A stretch of 55,101 nucleotides of DNA, taken from assembly GCA_018262455.1 (NCBI GenBank), contig JAGSPR010000001.1, forward strand, positions 1 to 55,101, read 5' to 3'. This document shows, one piece after another, positions 1 to 7,678 of this stretch. The notes under the pieces were generated by a model. The model searched no databases. It was not told where the DNA came from and saw only the letters and a program-made list of their open reading frames with translations. Numbering within the stretch: the first letter of the stretch is position 1; each line of letters opens with the position of its first letter. The stretch comes from Deltaproteobacteria bacterium. Its GTDB lineage: Bacteria; Myxococcota; Polyangia; Haliangiales; Haliangiaceae. A program made the translations under genes and the position numbers.

Positions 1-408
1 CTGCGCGCGCTCCTGGCCACGCCCACGATCGTCCCCGCGCGCGATCCCCAGCATGCCTCGCTCCGATCGGCGAGCCAGGAGCTGCTCGCGCTCGCCAGGT
101 CGCCTGCCGTGGCGGGACCAGGGCTGTTCGAAGCGTGTGGCCCCCCACTCTGGGTCGCGGTGCCCGGCAAGACGCTGTGCGGTGACTTCGGCGGGCCATG
201 CCTTCCGCTCGAGCTCGATCTGAACGCTGCGTCGGAGCTCGATCTGCGGCTGCTCCCCGGCGTCGATGCCGGGCGTTCAAGGCGCGCGATCGAGGCACGC
301 GAGCTGCGCGGCTACTTCGCGACACGCGAGGCAGCACTCGCAGCGGCGGGCCTTGGCGTTCCCCAGGCTGCGGCCATCGCCGCGAGGCCGCGGCCCGGCC
401 CGCAATGA
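1..408 (+). CDS. Helix-hairpin-helix (ComEA-like) protein, 3' end
   Basis: The reading frame is open from the first base, so the gene begins upstream of the window; 135 residues are visible before the TGA. The C-terminal half carries a ComEA-type helix-hairpin-helix: LDLNAASELDLRLLPGVDAG is close to the family pattern (LNxAxxxxLxxLPGIGxxxA), followed by a second helix (AIEAREL, GYFATREAALAAAGLG). Such domains bind DNA non-specifically, for example in competence DNA uptake, but also occur in unrelated exported proteins. The part before the domain has no feature I recognise. A GTG at 109 could be an internal start, but the frame reads through it with normal codon use. Function beyond possible DNA binding is unknown. 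Confidence 0.7.
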   Translation: MRALLATPTIVPARDPQHASLRSASQELLALARSPAVAGPGLFEACGPPLWVAVPGKTLCGDFGGPCLPLELDLNAASELDLRLLPGVDAGRSRRAIEARELRGYFATREAALAAAGLGVPQAAAIAARPRPGPQ

Positions 409-658
409 CGTTCGCCGACAGCGCCTCCCGGACGATGCACACAGCAACCCACAGCAGCCCACCAGGGCGCTGGACTCTGGGGTTCTGAGTACCGGACACC
501 CGACCTGCCGGCGGCAGATCGAGTAGCCCATGATCGTGTGCAGCCGGCCATGAGCATCCGGATAAGTGCTCGTAACCACGAGCTTCGATCCCTCCCGGCA
601 TGCTGCAGTGCGGCCGGCATGGCCCGTGCTCAGTCAGCAAGCAACAGGGAGAACGACG

Positions 659-1921
659 ATGAAATCCGCCATCACCACCGCACTGTGTTCCATGCTGTTC
701 GCTGCTGCGTGCAGCCCGACCGATTCCCGTACTGACTGCGTCGACGGCAAGTGCGACACGCCAGGCGGCAGCGTCGCGGCGCAGTGCAAGAGCAGCCGAG
801 TCCCCGCCATGGACCCGGTCCGGCCGCACTTCACGCCGACCGGCATCCGGTGGTCATGTCGCGACGTCGCCAACGTCACGGCCGACAGCAACACCAGCGA
901 TGATCGTGGCCAGGAGTACTGCGAGTACTTCTCCATGTTGCACACCGATGGCATCCCGTCCGTGATCACCGACGCGCAGGGACCGGTGTTCTGCGATGCC
1001 TCGACGCCGTGTTCGACGGGCGTCTGCGACACCGCGATCTTCTCCTGCGTCACCGCCAAGACGGTCGACACGTCGCAGCCTGCCGAGATCCTCGGCAAGA
1101 ACCTCGACGACGGCGCCCTCGTGACGGGGCTAGATCCCCGCCTGTCGGCCAACCAGCTCGACTGGCTCGCGCAGAACCCGACGCAGAAGGTCGGCGAGTG
1201 CGTGTTCACCTCGTGGCACCACGACATCGACCGCGCTGAAGTCGCGAGCACCGAGACGGTCGGCGGCCACGATCTCAACGAGTCGACGAGCACCGGCAAC
1301 CCGCTGTTCAAGATGATCGTCCGATTCAACTCCAACGGCGCGGCCCAGAAGCTGCTCGAGGACTGCCTCACCCCGGGCAAGTCGAGCATCACGGACAGCT
1401 ACACCCGCGCGTGTACGTTCGCCGGCGAGACTGGCGCGGGCGCGCCGTTCCGCAAGTCGGATCCATCGGTCTGCACGATGGCGATGCGGATCGCGGAGTG
1501 TGGCTGCTCGATCACCACAAACGGCAAGAAGCTCGACCTGTCCAGGCCGGCGGATCTCGCGCTCGCCGAGGAGTTGTTCGTGCCCACCAGCCGCCGCGGC
1601 TTCACGCTCGGCGCCTGGGACGGCATCGGTGTGCTGCCGGCCGGCTGCCGCTACGTTCGCACCGGCGACGCGAAGACCACCACGGTCGGAACCAAGACCA
1701 TCCCCGACCCGAACGGTGACCAGAACATCGTCGCCTGCGACCTCAAGGCCTCTCACTTCTCCGCCGCGACGGCCAAGGACCCCAAGGAAATCTGCCGCCA
1801 GGTCTACGGCGACGAAGTGGTCGTCCACGTCCGCGCCCCGGACCCCGCCCTCGCGACCCTGTCCTGCGACACCACCAAGCCGAAGTGCGCCGGCGTGCCC
1901 TGGGACTTCGCGAACCTGTAG
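659..1921 (+). CDS. Cys-rich secreted lipoprotein, unknown function
   Basis: 420 residues. The start at 659 is chosen because AGGGAG lies just upstream and the protein then opens with a classic lipoprotein signal ending LFAAAC. An upstream in-frame ATG at 566 would add residues without signal character. The mature protein begins SPTDSRTDCVDGKCDTPGG and contains many Cys spread over its length (for example PCSTGVC, CGCS), fitting disulfide-stabilised folding outside the cytoplasm. Residue +2 after the lipid Cys is Ser, so outer-membrane sorting is expected by the E. coli rule. The short DGKCD motif after the lipobox resembles those of the lipoproteins at 5539 and 6231. I recognise no enzyme domain. 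A strong hairpin follows the stop. Confidence 0.8.
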   Translation: MKSAITTALCSMLFAAACSPTDSRTDCVDGKCDTPGGSVAAQCKSSRVPAMDPVRPHFTPTGIRWSCRDVANVTADSNTSDDRGQEYCEYFSMLHTDGIPSVITDAQGPVFCDASTPCSTGVCDTAIFSCVTAKTVDTSQPAEILGKNLDDGALVTGLDPRLSANQLDWLAQNPTQKVGECVFTSWHHDIDRAEVASTETVGGHDLNESTSTGNPLFKMIVRFNSNGAAQKLLEDCLTPGKSSITDSYTRACTFAGETGAGAPFRKSDPSVCTMAMRIAECGCSITTNGKKLDLSRPADLALAEELFVPTSRRGFTLGAWDGIGVLPAGCRYVRTGDAKTTTVGTKTIPDPNGDQNIVACDLKASHFSAATAKDPKEICRQVYGDEVVVHVRAPDPALATLSCDTTKPKCAGVPWDFANL

Positions 1922-1942
1922 TCCTCTGACGCCTCCCTGCTG

Positions 1943-1976
1943 AACGCCCACGCTCCGAAAGGATCGTGGGCGTTTT
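1943..1976 (+). terminator. Rho-independent terminator
   Basis: A perfect 10-bp stem (AACGCCCACG at 1943-1952 with CGTGGGCGTT at 1965-1974) and a 12-nt loop run into TTTT. It lies 22 bases after the stop of the lipoprotein gene at 659-1921. Confidence 0.85.
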
Positions 1977-2074
1977 GCTATTTGTCGGTCCTTCGTCGAG
2001 CAAGCTCGATCCTGCCCGTCCGTCTTGCCACACCGTGCCACACCGTTTGTGCGCGTCGCACGTTACGACGCGGG

Positions 2075-2605
2075 ATGCGCAGCCTGCCCTCCCTGCCCTG
2101 TCTAGTCACGCTGCTGACGCTCGTCGCGTGTGGCCAGGCACCGCCACGCCCAGCGCAGCCACCCGCGCCGGCCGCACCGGCGTGGACCGCTGGACAGTGC
2201 CTTCCCAAAGCCCAGCCCACCGCGCCTTGCGTGACCCTCACGATCGCCGAGGTCGATGGACTCCGCGCGCAGCTGCTCGCTCGGCTGCGGAGCCCCGAGG
2301 CGATGGTGTTCCCCGATCGCGCCCTGGTGTTGCGGCTCGTCGAGTCCGCATGGACCGTGGTCACGCATCGGTTCTACGTGACGTCCTACGAGGCCGCCGC
2401 GACCGACGGCGCACTCCAGCTCACCGCGTTCGAGGACCGCGGGGAGCACCTGTCGGGATTTGCCGCTGTGTTTGTCCGCGGACCCGACGGCTGGGAGCTC
2501 CGCAAGCTCGAGCCCTACATGGAGGCGCTGAACCACCCGATCACGTCGCTCCGTGACGATGACCGCCGACGGTCGCACCGCCGCGACCCTGGCGGGCCGA
2601 GCTAG
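2075..2605 (+). CDS. Lipoprotein, unknown function
   Basis: 176 residues. The start at 2075 begins the signal peptide; the signal ends LLTLVAC, giving mature GQAPPRPAQ, then a Pro/Ala-rich tether. An in-frame ATG at 1982 would put 31 non-signal residues in front and lies against the terminator, so I rejected it. The rest (roughly 70-160) has an alpha/beta look, with a central VESAWTVVTHRFYV segment and GWELRKLEPYMEALN near the end; I recognise no family. The TAG stop shares the tetranucleotide CTAG with the stop of the opposite gene at 2602-3567, so the two genes are packed tail to tail with no spacer. Confidence 0.7.
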   Translation: MRSLPSLPCLVTLLTLVACGQAPPRPAQPPAPAAPAWTAGQCLPKAQPTAPCVTLTIAEVDGLRAQLLARLRSPEAMVFPDRALVLRLVESAWTVVTHRFYVTSYEAAATDGALQLTAFEDRGEHLSGFAAVFVRGPDGWELRKLEPYMEALNHPITSLRDDDRRRSHRRDPGGPS

Positions 2606-3567
2606 CCGTCGGCAAGGAACAGCTGCGCGATCGCGTGGGCGACGTACTCGTCGAGCTCCTTGTGCAACATCACGTCGAGCTGCAGGCCCCGCGAGTGAAA
2701 CGTGCGCGCGGCGCGACTGACGAGTGCGCCGAACCTCTCGAGATCGGGCGGACGCGCCGCGGCCTGTAACAGCTCCACGAGCTGGAACGAGTGGATCGAG
2801 ATGTCGGCGAGGCCATCCGGTGTGGCGCGCTGATCTTTCCACCATGCCTGCTGTGCTGCGGTCATCTCGAACGCGAGCTTGGTGATCGTGGCGACCAGCT
2901 CCTGATCTTTGAGAGCCGCAGCCCCTGCTGACGAGATCCGGAGCAGCACCGCGACGAGGTTGTTGCGCTGTGCGGCGTAGCGCGTCTTGACCCGGGTGGC
3001 GACGAGGCCGAACGTCGCGGCCAGGGCGCGCCCGACGCGATCCGCGGACACCCCGAACGCGAGCGCGACCTGGATCAGCTTGCCGACGTCGGCCCCGCAC
3101 CCGGCCCACAAGGTTTCGGGCTGCGCGAAGTCCGCCGCCCACCACCATAGCTGCGGTGCGGCACCGGCGCGGCGCAGCAGTGCCCCTGGCGTCATGGCGA
3201 GGTCGTCATCAGCGACGACCACCTCCACGGTCGCCACGAAGAACGCCCCGAGCTCGCGGCGGATGATCGGCGCGAGCGCGGGATAGCGCGGCAACAGCTG
3301 GGTGAACGACTCGTGGATCCGGGTCGGCATGCTATCGGAGCGGGCGGTCCAGCGCGTTCCCGATGCGACGAGCTTGCCGAGCAGCACCATCGCGGCGCGG
3401 GCGCGATCCAGCTCGATGCCGTGGTCGTGCGTGACGCGGTGGCAGAACCGCACGAGCTCGGCTTCGAGCCGCTCCACGATCTCGGCCGCGAGGGCAGCCC
3501 CCTCGGTGGTCTCCAGCGCGTCGGCCGGTGTGCCCTGCGCATCGTCGCCCATGCTCCGACGCATCAT
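2602..3567 (-). CDS. Hypothetical alpha-helical protein
   Basis: 321 residues, no signal peptide, predicted cytoplasmic. It is rich in Ala, Leu and charged residues, with long amphipathic segments (AAEIVERLEAELVRFCHRV near residue 30; LVATITKLAFEMTAAQQAWW around 230), and looks all-helical. There are no catalytic motifs I can name. ATG codons at 3567, 3564 and 3552 are all possible starts; none has a strong Shine-Dalgarno site. It is divergent from the lipoprotein gene at 3643 with a 75-bp spacer and convergent with the gene at 2075, sharing the CTAG stop tetranucleotide. Codon use matches its neighbours, so the gene looks real although its role is unknown. Confidence 0.65.
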   Translation of the reverse strand: MMRRSMGDDAQGTPADALETTEGAALAAEIVERLEAELVRFCHRVTHDHGIELDRARAAMVLLGKLVASGTRWTARSDSMPTRIHESFTQLLPRYPALAPIIRRELGAFFVATVEVVVADDDLAMTPGALLRRAGAAPQLWWWAADFAQPETLWAGCGADVGKLIQVALAFGVSADRVGRALAATFGLVATRVKTRYAAQRNNLVAVLLRISSAGAAALKDQELVATITKLAFEMTAAQQAWWKDQRATPDGLADISIHSFQLVELLQAAARPPDLERFGALVSRAARTFHSRGLQLDVMLHKELDEYVAHAIAQLFLADG

Positions 3568-3642
3568 AGGGTCGGGCCAGGCGAGATGCGAGTGCCAGTG
3601 CGCCCCTCCCTCCTGCCGCGCGCTCGGCGCTAGGATGCGCGC

Positions 3643-4395
3643 ATGAAGCGCTTGTTGCTCGCAGCTGTGGCGTGTGTCGCGTGCAAGCAGTCGAAGCCCG
3701 AGCCTGGCACGGCCCCGTCGTCCTTCCCGTCGACCATCTCACGATCCGGCTCGGACACCGTCGCGGTCACTGCCCCGCGGCCCGATCCTGCCGATCGGAT
3801 CCAGCCGGTGAAGCGCCTCGCCTGGCAGCGACCGGCGCGCGAGCGCAACGCGTCCGAGGAAATCCTCTACGGTACGTGGGTCGCGAAGGTCGGCGAATAC
3901 GCGTCGCGCTCGATGTTCATGGCCGATCGCGTGATGCTCGAGGTCAAGGCAAGACCGGGCCAGGACGGAATCTCGGCGATCGCCGACGCGATCGCGAAGG
4001 ACAACCAGATCTCGTCGAGCTGCATCTGGCTCGAGCTCGCGGCCGACTTCAGCGGCATTCGCCGCGAATGCATGATCGTGAACGACGAGCCAAGCGCGCT
4101 CGATCAGAACGACCTCGCCACCGGCGCCAAGCAGGATCTCGGCACCCGCCTGGAGTGGTCGTTCGACGCCACGAAGCCGGCCACGCTGAAGATCCGATTC
4201 CTCGGTGACATGGTCGTCCCCGCGATGCGCGACGGCAAGCTGCGCCAGCTCGTCTACCACGACTGGTGGCTGCGCATGGGCAAGGAGGTCGGCGACAACA
4301 AGTTCGAGGTCACCGAGCTGTTCCCCGAGCACGACTACGAGCTACCGACGAAGTACCACTACGAGATCATGCCTCATCGCTTTCTCGGGCAGTGA
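3643..4395 (+). CDS. Lipoprotein, unknown function
   Basis: 250 residues. AGGA lies 8 bases before ATG 3643. The short signal MKRLLLAAVACVAC ends in a lipobox (ACVAC or AVAC), followed by a Lys/Pro/Ser tether up to about residue 60. The mature domain (about 65-250) begins at SEEILYGTWVAKVGEYASR and ends KYHYEIMPHRFLGQ; it has the alternating hydrophobic pattern of a beta-rich fold, and the GTWVAK opening is reminiscent of lipocalin-like proteins, but I cannot assign a family. The last 29 bases overlap the tail of the convergent ankyrin gene. Confidence 0.75.
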   Translation: MKRLLLAAVACVACKQSKPEPGTAPSSFPSTISRSGSDTVAVTAPRPDPADRIQPVKRLAWQRPARERNASEEILYGTWVAKVGEYASRSMFMADRVMLEVKARPGQDGISAIADAIAKDNQISSSCIWLELAADFSGIRRECMIVNDEPSALDQNDLATGAKQDLGTRLEWSFDATKPATLKIRFLGDMVVPAMRDGKLRQLVYHDWWLRMGKEVGDNKFEVTELFPEHDYELPTKYHYEIMPHRFLGQ

Positions 4396-5314
4396 TCCGA
4401 GGGGTACCGCCCCCCGCCCTCCAGTCGTCCATGATGCGGTCCAGGAGCCGATCGTAGACGCGCTCGTCGACGACGGCGCGGGGGCCGCCGGCGAGCTCGG
4501 GGGCCCCGCTACCGGCGAACAAGTGTGCGAGATCGGCCGCGATCTCGGCGCGGAGCGCGGCCTCGAAGTGAGGGGCTTGCTCGAGCTCGCAACGGATGAA
4601 CTCGAGCATGGCGGCGAACGGTGGCCCCCAGTTGATGTTGCCGTTGCCGAGCGCCTCGTTGCGGAGCTTCTCGATCGCGCGCAACAGCTCGCCGGTCCGG
4701 GTGGCAGCCGGTCCTCGCGACGGGACGAGCTCGTTGTAGAGGTCGAGGAAGTCGGGCGGGAACCGGCGCGACGATGGATGGCGAGACGTGCGTCGCGGGA
4801 CGACCTGGGCGTGGACGGTCCGGACCGGGATCGTGTCGAGCAGGGCGAGGAGCAGGGCGTCGGTCTGGTGCTGCGACCACGAGCGCGGCGACACCCCGTG
4901 AGCGTTGGGGCGGTCCGGGTCGGCGCCACGGTCCAGCAAGAGCCGCACGAGCTCGAGGCTTCCGTGCTTGTGGAATGAGCGGATCGCCTCGTAGAGCGGC
5001 GTTGCCCCGTGTGCCGTCTCGGCCTGATCAACGGTGGCGCCGCCGTCCTCGATCAGCGCGATCGCGATCGGGATCTTGTGATGAATGACCGCAAGACACA
5101 GCGGAGGGCAGCCGTGCTCGGCGGGCTTGTCCGGGTTCGCGCCTGCTTCGAGCAACATCCGGACGATCGCGAGCCGTCCATCCATCACGGCTTCCGTGAG
5201 CAGCGTCCCGTACCGAAAGCAGCCATCAGGATCGAGGCCCGCCGCGAGCGCCTCTCGCAGGTCCGCCCGCCTGCCCTCGCGGATCGCAGCTCTCACCGAC
5301 CGGGGGACGAACAC
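4367..5314 (-). CDS. Ankyrin-repeat protein
   Basis: 315 residues, no signal peptide. The N-terminal half (about 5-155) holds four or five ankyrin repeats: ADLREALAAGLDPDG, LTEAVMDGRLAIVRMLLEAG, CLAVIHHKIPIAIALIEDGG and LELVRLLLDRGADPDRPN carry the family signature (two helices, then GADP and a turn). Ankyrin arrays bind partner proteins. The C-terminal half (about 170-300) is a separate helical region with no recognised motif. Neighbours are unrelated lipoproteins, so the partner is unknown. Its 3' end overlaps the convergent lipoprotein gene by 29 bp. Confidence 0.85.
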   Translation of the reverse strand: MFVPRSVRAAIREGRRADLREALAAGLDPDGCFRYGTLLTEAVMDGRLAIVRMLLEAGANPDKPAEHGCPPLCLAVIHHKIPIAIALIEDGGATVDQAETAHGATPLYEAIRSFHKHGSLELVRLLLDRGADPDRPNAHGVSPRSWSQHQTDALLLALLDTIPVRTVHAQVVPRRTSRHPSSRRFPPDFLDLYNELVPSRGPAATRTGELLRAIEKLRNEALGNGNINWGPPFAAMLEFIRCELEQAPHFEAALRAEIAADLAHLFAGSGAPELAGGPRAVVDERVYDRLLDRIMDDWRAGGGTPRITARESDEA

Positions 5315-5538
5315 GCCAGCAGCCTATCCCGATCATTCATCAAGCGAAACCAGCCGTTACGGGCGTAACACGGCATACCGATCCTGCCGTCCTCGGCGGG
5401 GCATCGGTGGCTACTGCCGCCACTGGCCAATCGACGAGCCACGCCTGATTCGCTGGATTCGTGCAGATCGCGAGGTCCCGGCGCGGCACGGCCATTGCTC
5501 ATGGCGCCGGCACAACCTCAACGCGGCCTGGAGCCTCC

Positions 5539-6114
5539 ATGAAGCGCTATCTCGCTCTGTCCTTGTTCATTGCTGCCACCGGGTGCACCGATGCGACCTC
5601 CTCTTCAGAACAGGACACCCGGAACTTCGGCAACGGCAAGGCTGACTCCGATAGCAGCTGGTGCCACGGCAACCTGATGGCGAACGACGGTGTGGAGATC
5701 AGCATCGACTACCAGGTCGCGAACCGGAGCGACCCCTCGGCCTCCAGGATCGAAGCGTCGCCTGCGTGGATCAACGTGCGTCGTGGCGACTTCGGTCCCG
5801 GAGACAGCGCGACTGCCGTGATCGTCGAGCGGTCCTGGGACAACGAGTGCGGCGCATTCTGCCGCGACAACTTCTCCAACGAGGGCCCGTCGCACAAGGT
5901 CGAGCTGAACTTCGAGAACGGTCGCTTGACGGGCAAGATGCCCGACATCCAGATCCAGCACCACGACACCAACAGCAACGGCGGCGGCTTCAGCGTGCTG
6001 TTCGAGGTCGCGATCGTCGTCAACGACACCTGGTACAAGGGCACCGACGGCCGCAACCTGCGGTTCATCCCGACGAGCTTTCCAGGCTTCTGCGCCCGGG
6101 GCACGACGTTCTGA
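5539..6114 (+). CDS. Small secreted lipoprotein with GNGKAD tether
   Basis: 191 residues from ATG 5539 (GGAG just upstream). The signal MKRYLALSLFIAATGC ends in a lipobox; mature protein starts TDATSSSEQ and passes through FGNGKADSDSSW. The domain after it (about 40-190) is beta-rich with Asp/Asn-rich loops (EISIDYQVANRSDP, IVVNDTWYKGTDGRN) and four Cys that could form disulfides. No known family recognised. The +2 residue is Thr, compatible with outer-membrane sorting. A 116-bp spacer separates it from a second lipoprotein of similar tether type, so the two may be co-expressed. Confidence 0.75.
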   Translation: MKRYLALSLFIAATGCTDATSSSEQDTRNFGNGKADSDSSWCHGNLMANDGVEISIDYQVANRSDPSASRIEASPAWINVRRGDFGPGDSATAVIVERSWDNECGAFCRDNFSNEGPSHKVELNFENGRLTGKMPDIQIQHHDTNSNGGGFSVLFEVAIVVNDTWYKGTDGRNLRFIPTSFPGFCARGTTF

Positions 6115-6230
6115 GGCCGACATTCGCGATGTCGTCACGCGCGCGCCTGGCTTCGGGGCGCGCTCAACCATTCCGGCTTGGCTCTCGTAGCACTGTCAAC
6201 TGTCCTAGCTCTTAGCTTCAAGGAGTCTCC

Positions 6231-6953
6231 ATGTTTCGCGCCCTGCTGTCGTCTGCCCTCGTGTTCAGCTTCCTGCCCTCCTGCGCCGACACCGGCCCGA
6301 CCGACGAGCTCGCCGGCGAGTCCAACGACGGCGAAGCCGGCAAGGATGACTCGGCCGATGCGTTCACGTTCTTCGCCGTGACCCCGGACGTCCGGGCGTG
6401 CAGCTTCGACGCACGCTGCGGCGGCTTCTTCGTGTCGCGCCCGAACCGCTCGACCACGATCTGTGGCCGCGGCTCGACAGCCGATCGCTGCTACGTCGAC
6501 TCGCTCGACTTCAGCGGCACCGCGATGCCCGACTCGGTCGCGATGTCGTACCAGGACCGCATCCGCGCGGGAGAGACGTTCCTCCTGAGGGGCGACATCT
6601 CCCCTGCCCCCGACGATCGTGGCGCTTCGCTCCACATCACCGAGGTGTGGGTCTCCGGCAGCTCCGCAGGCGTCACCGATGGGGTGTTCGTGCTCGTCAA
6701 GGACAACGGCGTCCGCTGCATCACCGCGCCGTGTCCGAACGTGTCGGAGCAGCGCCTCAACTCGACCCGACACGCGACGATCCACGAGATCGACCTCTCG
6801 ACCTCGGGCGCTGACGACGCGACGATCGGCCGCGCGACCAGCGATCTGTTCGATGCCGGGATCATCATCGTCGGTGATCGCTACTACCCGGCCCGCGCGA
6901 AGGGCCGCAGCGCGAACCAATTCTTCACCAAGGCGCCGGTTCCCCTGTTCTAG
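6231..6953 (+). CDS. Lipoprotein with DUF6748-like Cys domain
   Basis: 240 residues. AAGGAG precedes ATG 6231 by 6 bases. The signal ends SFLPSC, then an acidic tether (ADTGPTDELAGE...GKDDSADAF). The mature domain has DVRACSFDARCGGFFVSRPN followed by TTICGRGS and DRCYVDSLDF, a Cys spacing I associate from memory with the myxobacterial family DUF6748, whose function is not known. A later part (about 130-235) contains VFVLVKDNGVRCITAPCPN and ends in a beta-rich tail. Located at the cell surface or periplasm by signal. Family assignment is moderate, not proven. Confidence 0.75.
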   Translation: MFRALLSSALVFSFLPSCADTGPTDELAGESNDGEAGKDDSADAFTFFAVTPDVRACSFDARCGGFFVSRPNRSTTICGRGSTADRCYVDSLDFSGTAMPDSVAMSYQDRIRAGETFLLRGDISPAPDDRGASLHITEVWVSGSSAGVTDGVFVLVKDNGVRCITAPCPNVSEQRLNSTRHATIHEIDLSTSGADDATIGRATSDLFDAGIIIVGDRYYPARAKGRSANQFFTKAPVPLF

Positions 6954-7030
6954 CCAGCCAGCCAGGCGAGCTGCATCCTCGAGCCCGAACGCATCGCCGA
7001 CGCTGACAAATAGGCTACGCTGGAGTCTTC

Positions 7031-7636
7031 GTGGGCATCGAAGCGAGGCAGTATCCGCGCAAACGAGTTCACCTGCGCGTTGGGTACCACCGCGCCCTCG
7101 ACTTCGTGGAGCAATACGCCGAGAACCTCTCGGCGGGCGGCATGTTCATCCGCGATGCCACCGGCCTCGCGCTTCGCGACGAGGTCGCGCTCGAGCTCGA
7201 CCTGCCCGGGCACGGCACCTTCAGCGTGGTCGCCGAGGTCGCGCACGTTGGGCCTCCAGATCCGACGACCGGCACTCGCGGCGTCGGGCTGCAGCTCAGG
7301 AAGGGCGGGCCCGGCTTCGCCGACGCCTTGAACGAGTACCTCATGCGCCTCGGCAGACGCACCGAGGCGACGGTCTTCGTCGACATCGAGCCCTGGCGGC
7401 AGCTGATCGTCGATGCCGGCTACCGCGTGGAGCCACTGCCCCCCCCCCATGCCCTCGTCGGGTTGATCGGCGATCACACCGCGGTCGGCATCCTCGCGCC
7501 AGACGACGTCGCGCAGAGGTACCGCTCCGCGCTCGCGTTCCTCGGCGAGGATGGCTCGCTGGTGATCCCGGTGCACGCGAAGTTACCGGTCTCGCCGATC
7601 CTCGCCTGGCTCGACGACAAGCTCCTCAAGCGCTAG
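7031..7636 (+). CDS. PilZ-domain protein
   Basis: 201 residues from GTG 7031. The N-terminal 100 residues form a PilZ domain: the RxxxR box (YPRKRVHLRVGY, with basic residues at 7-14) and the later NLSAGGMFIR match the c-di-GMP-binding motifs RxxxR and (D/N)xSxxG. The form resembles the Myxococcus PilZ subgroup with an NLSxGGMFI motif. The C-terminal half (105-201) has PWRQLIVDAGYRVEP and a second alpha/beta unit without a recognised name; in other PilZ proteins such partners carry the output. It is probably a cytoplasmic c-di-GMP effector. A run of ten C lies inside the gene at 7439-7448 (Pro-Pro-Pro), with the frame intact on both sides. Confidence 0.85.
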   Translation: MGIEARQYPRKRVHLRVGYHRALDFVEQYAENLSAGGMFIRDATGLALRDEVALELDLPGHGTFSVVAEVAHVGPPDPTTGTRGVGLQLRKGGPGFADALNEYLMRLGRRTEATVFVDIEPWRQLIVDAGYRVEPLPPPHALVGLIGDHTAVGILAPDDVAQRYRSALAFLGEDGSLVIPVHAKLPVSPILAWLDDKLLKR

Positions 7637-7678
7637 CAGCCAGAGGGTTCGAACCCGGCGTGGCCGAGGCGCCGGCAC

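Noticed and set aside
7645..7672. GGGTTCGAACCC resembling a tRNA T-arm
   Set aside because: The bases upstream are coding for the PilZ protein and form no anticodon or D arm, and no CCA end follows.
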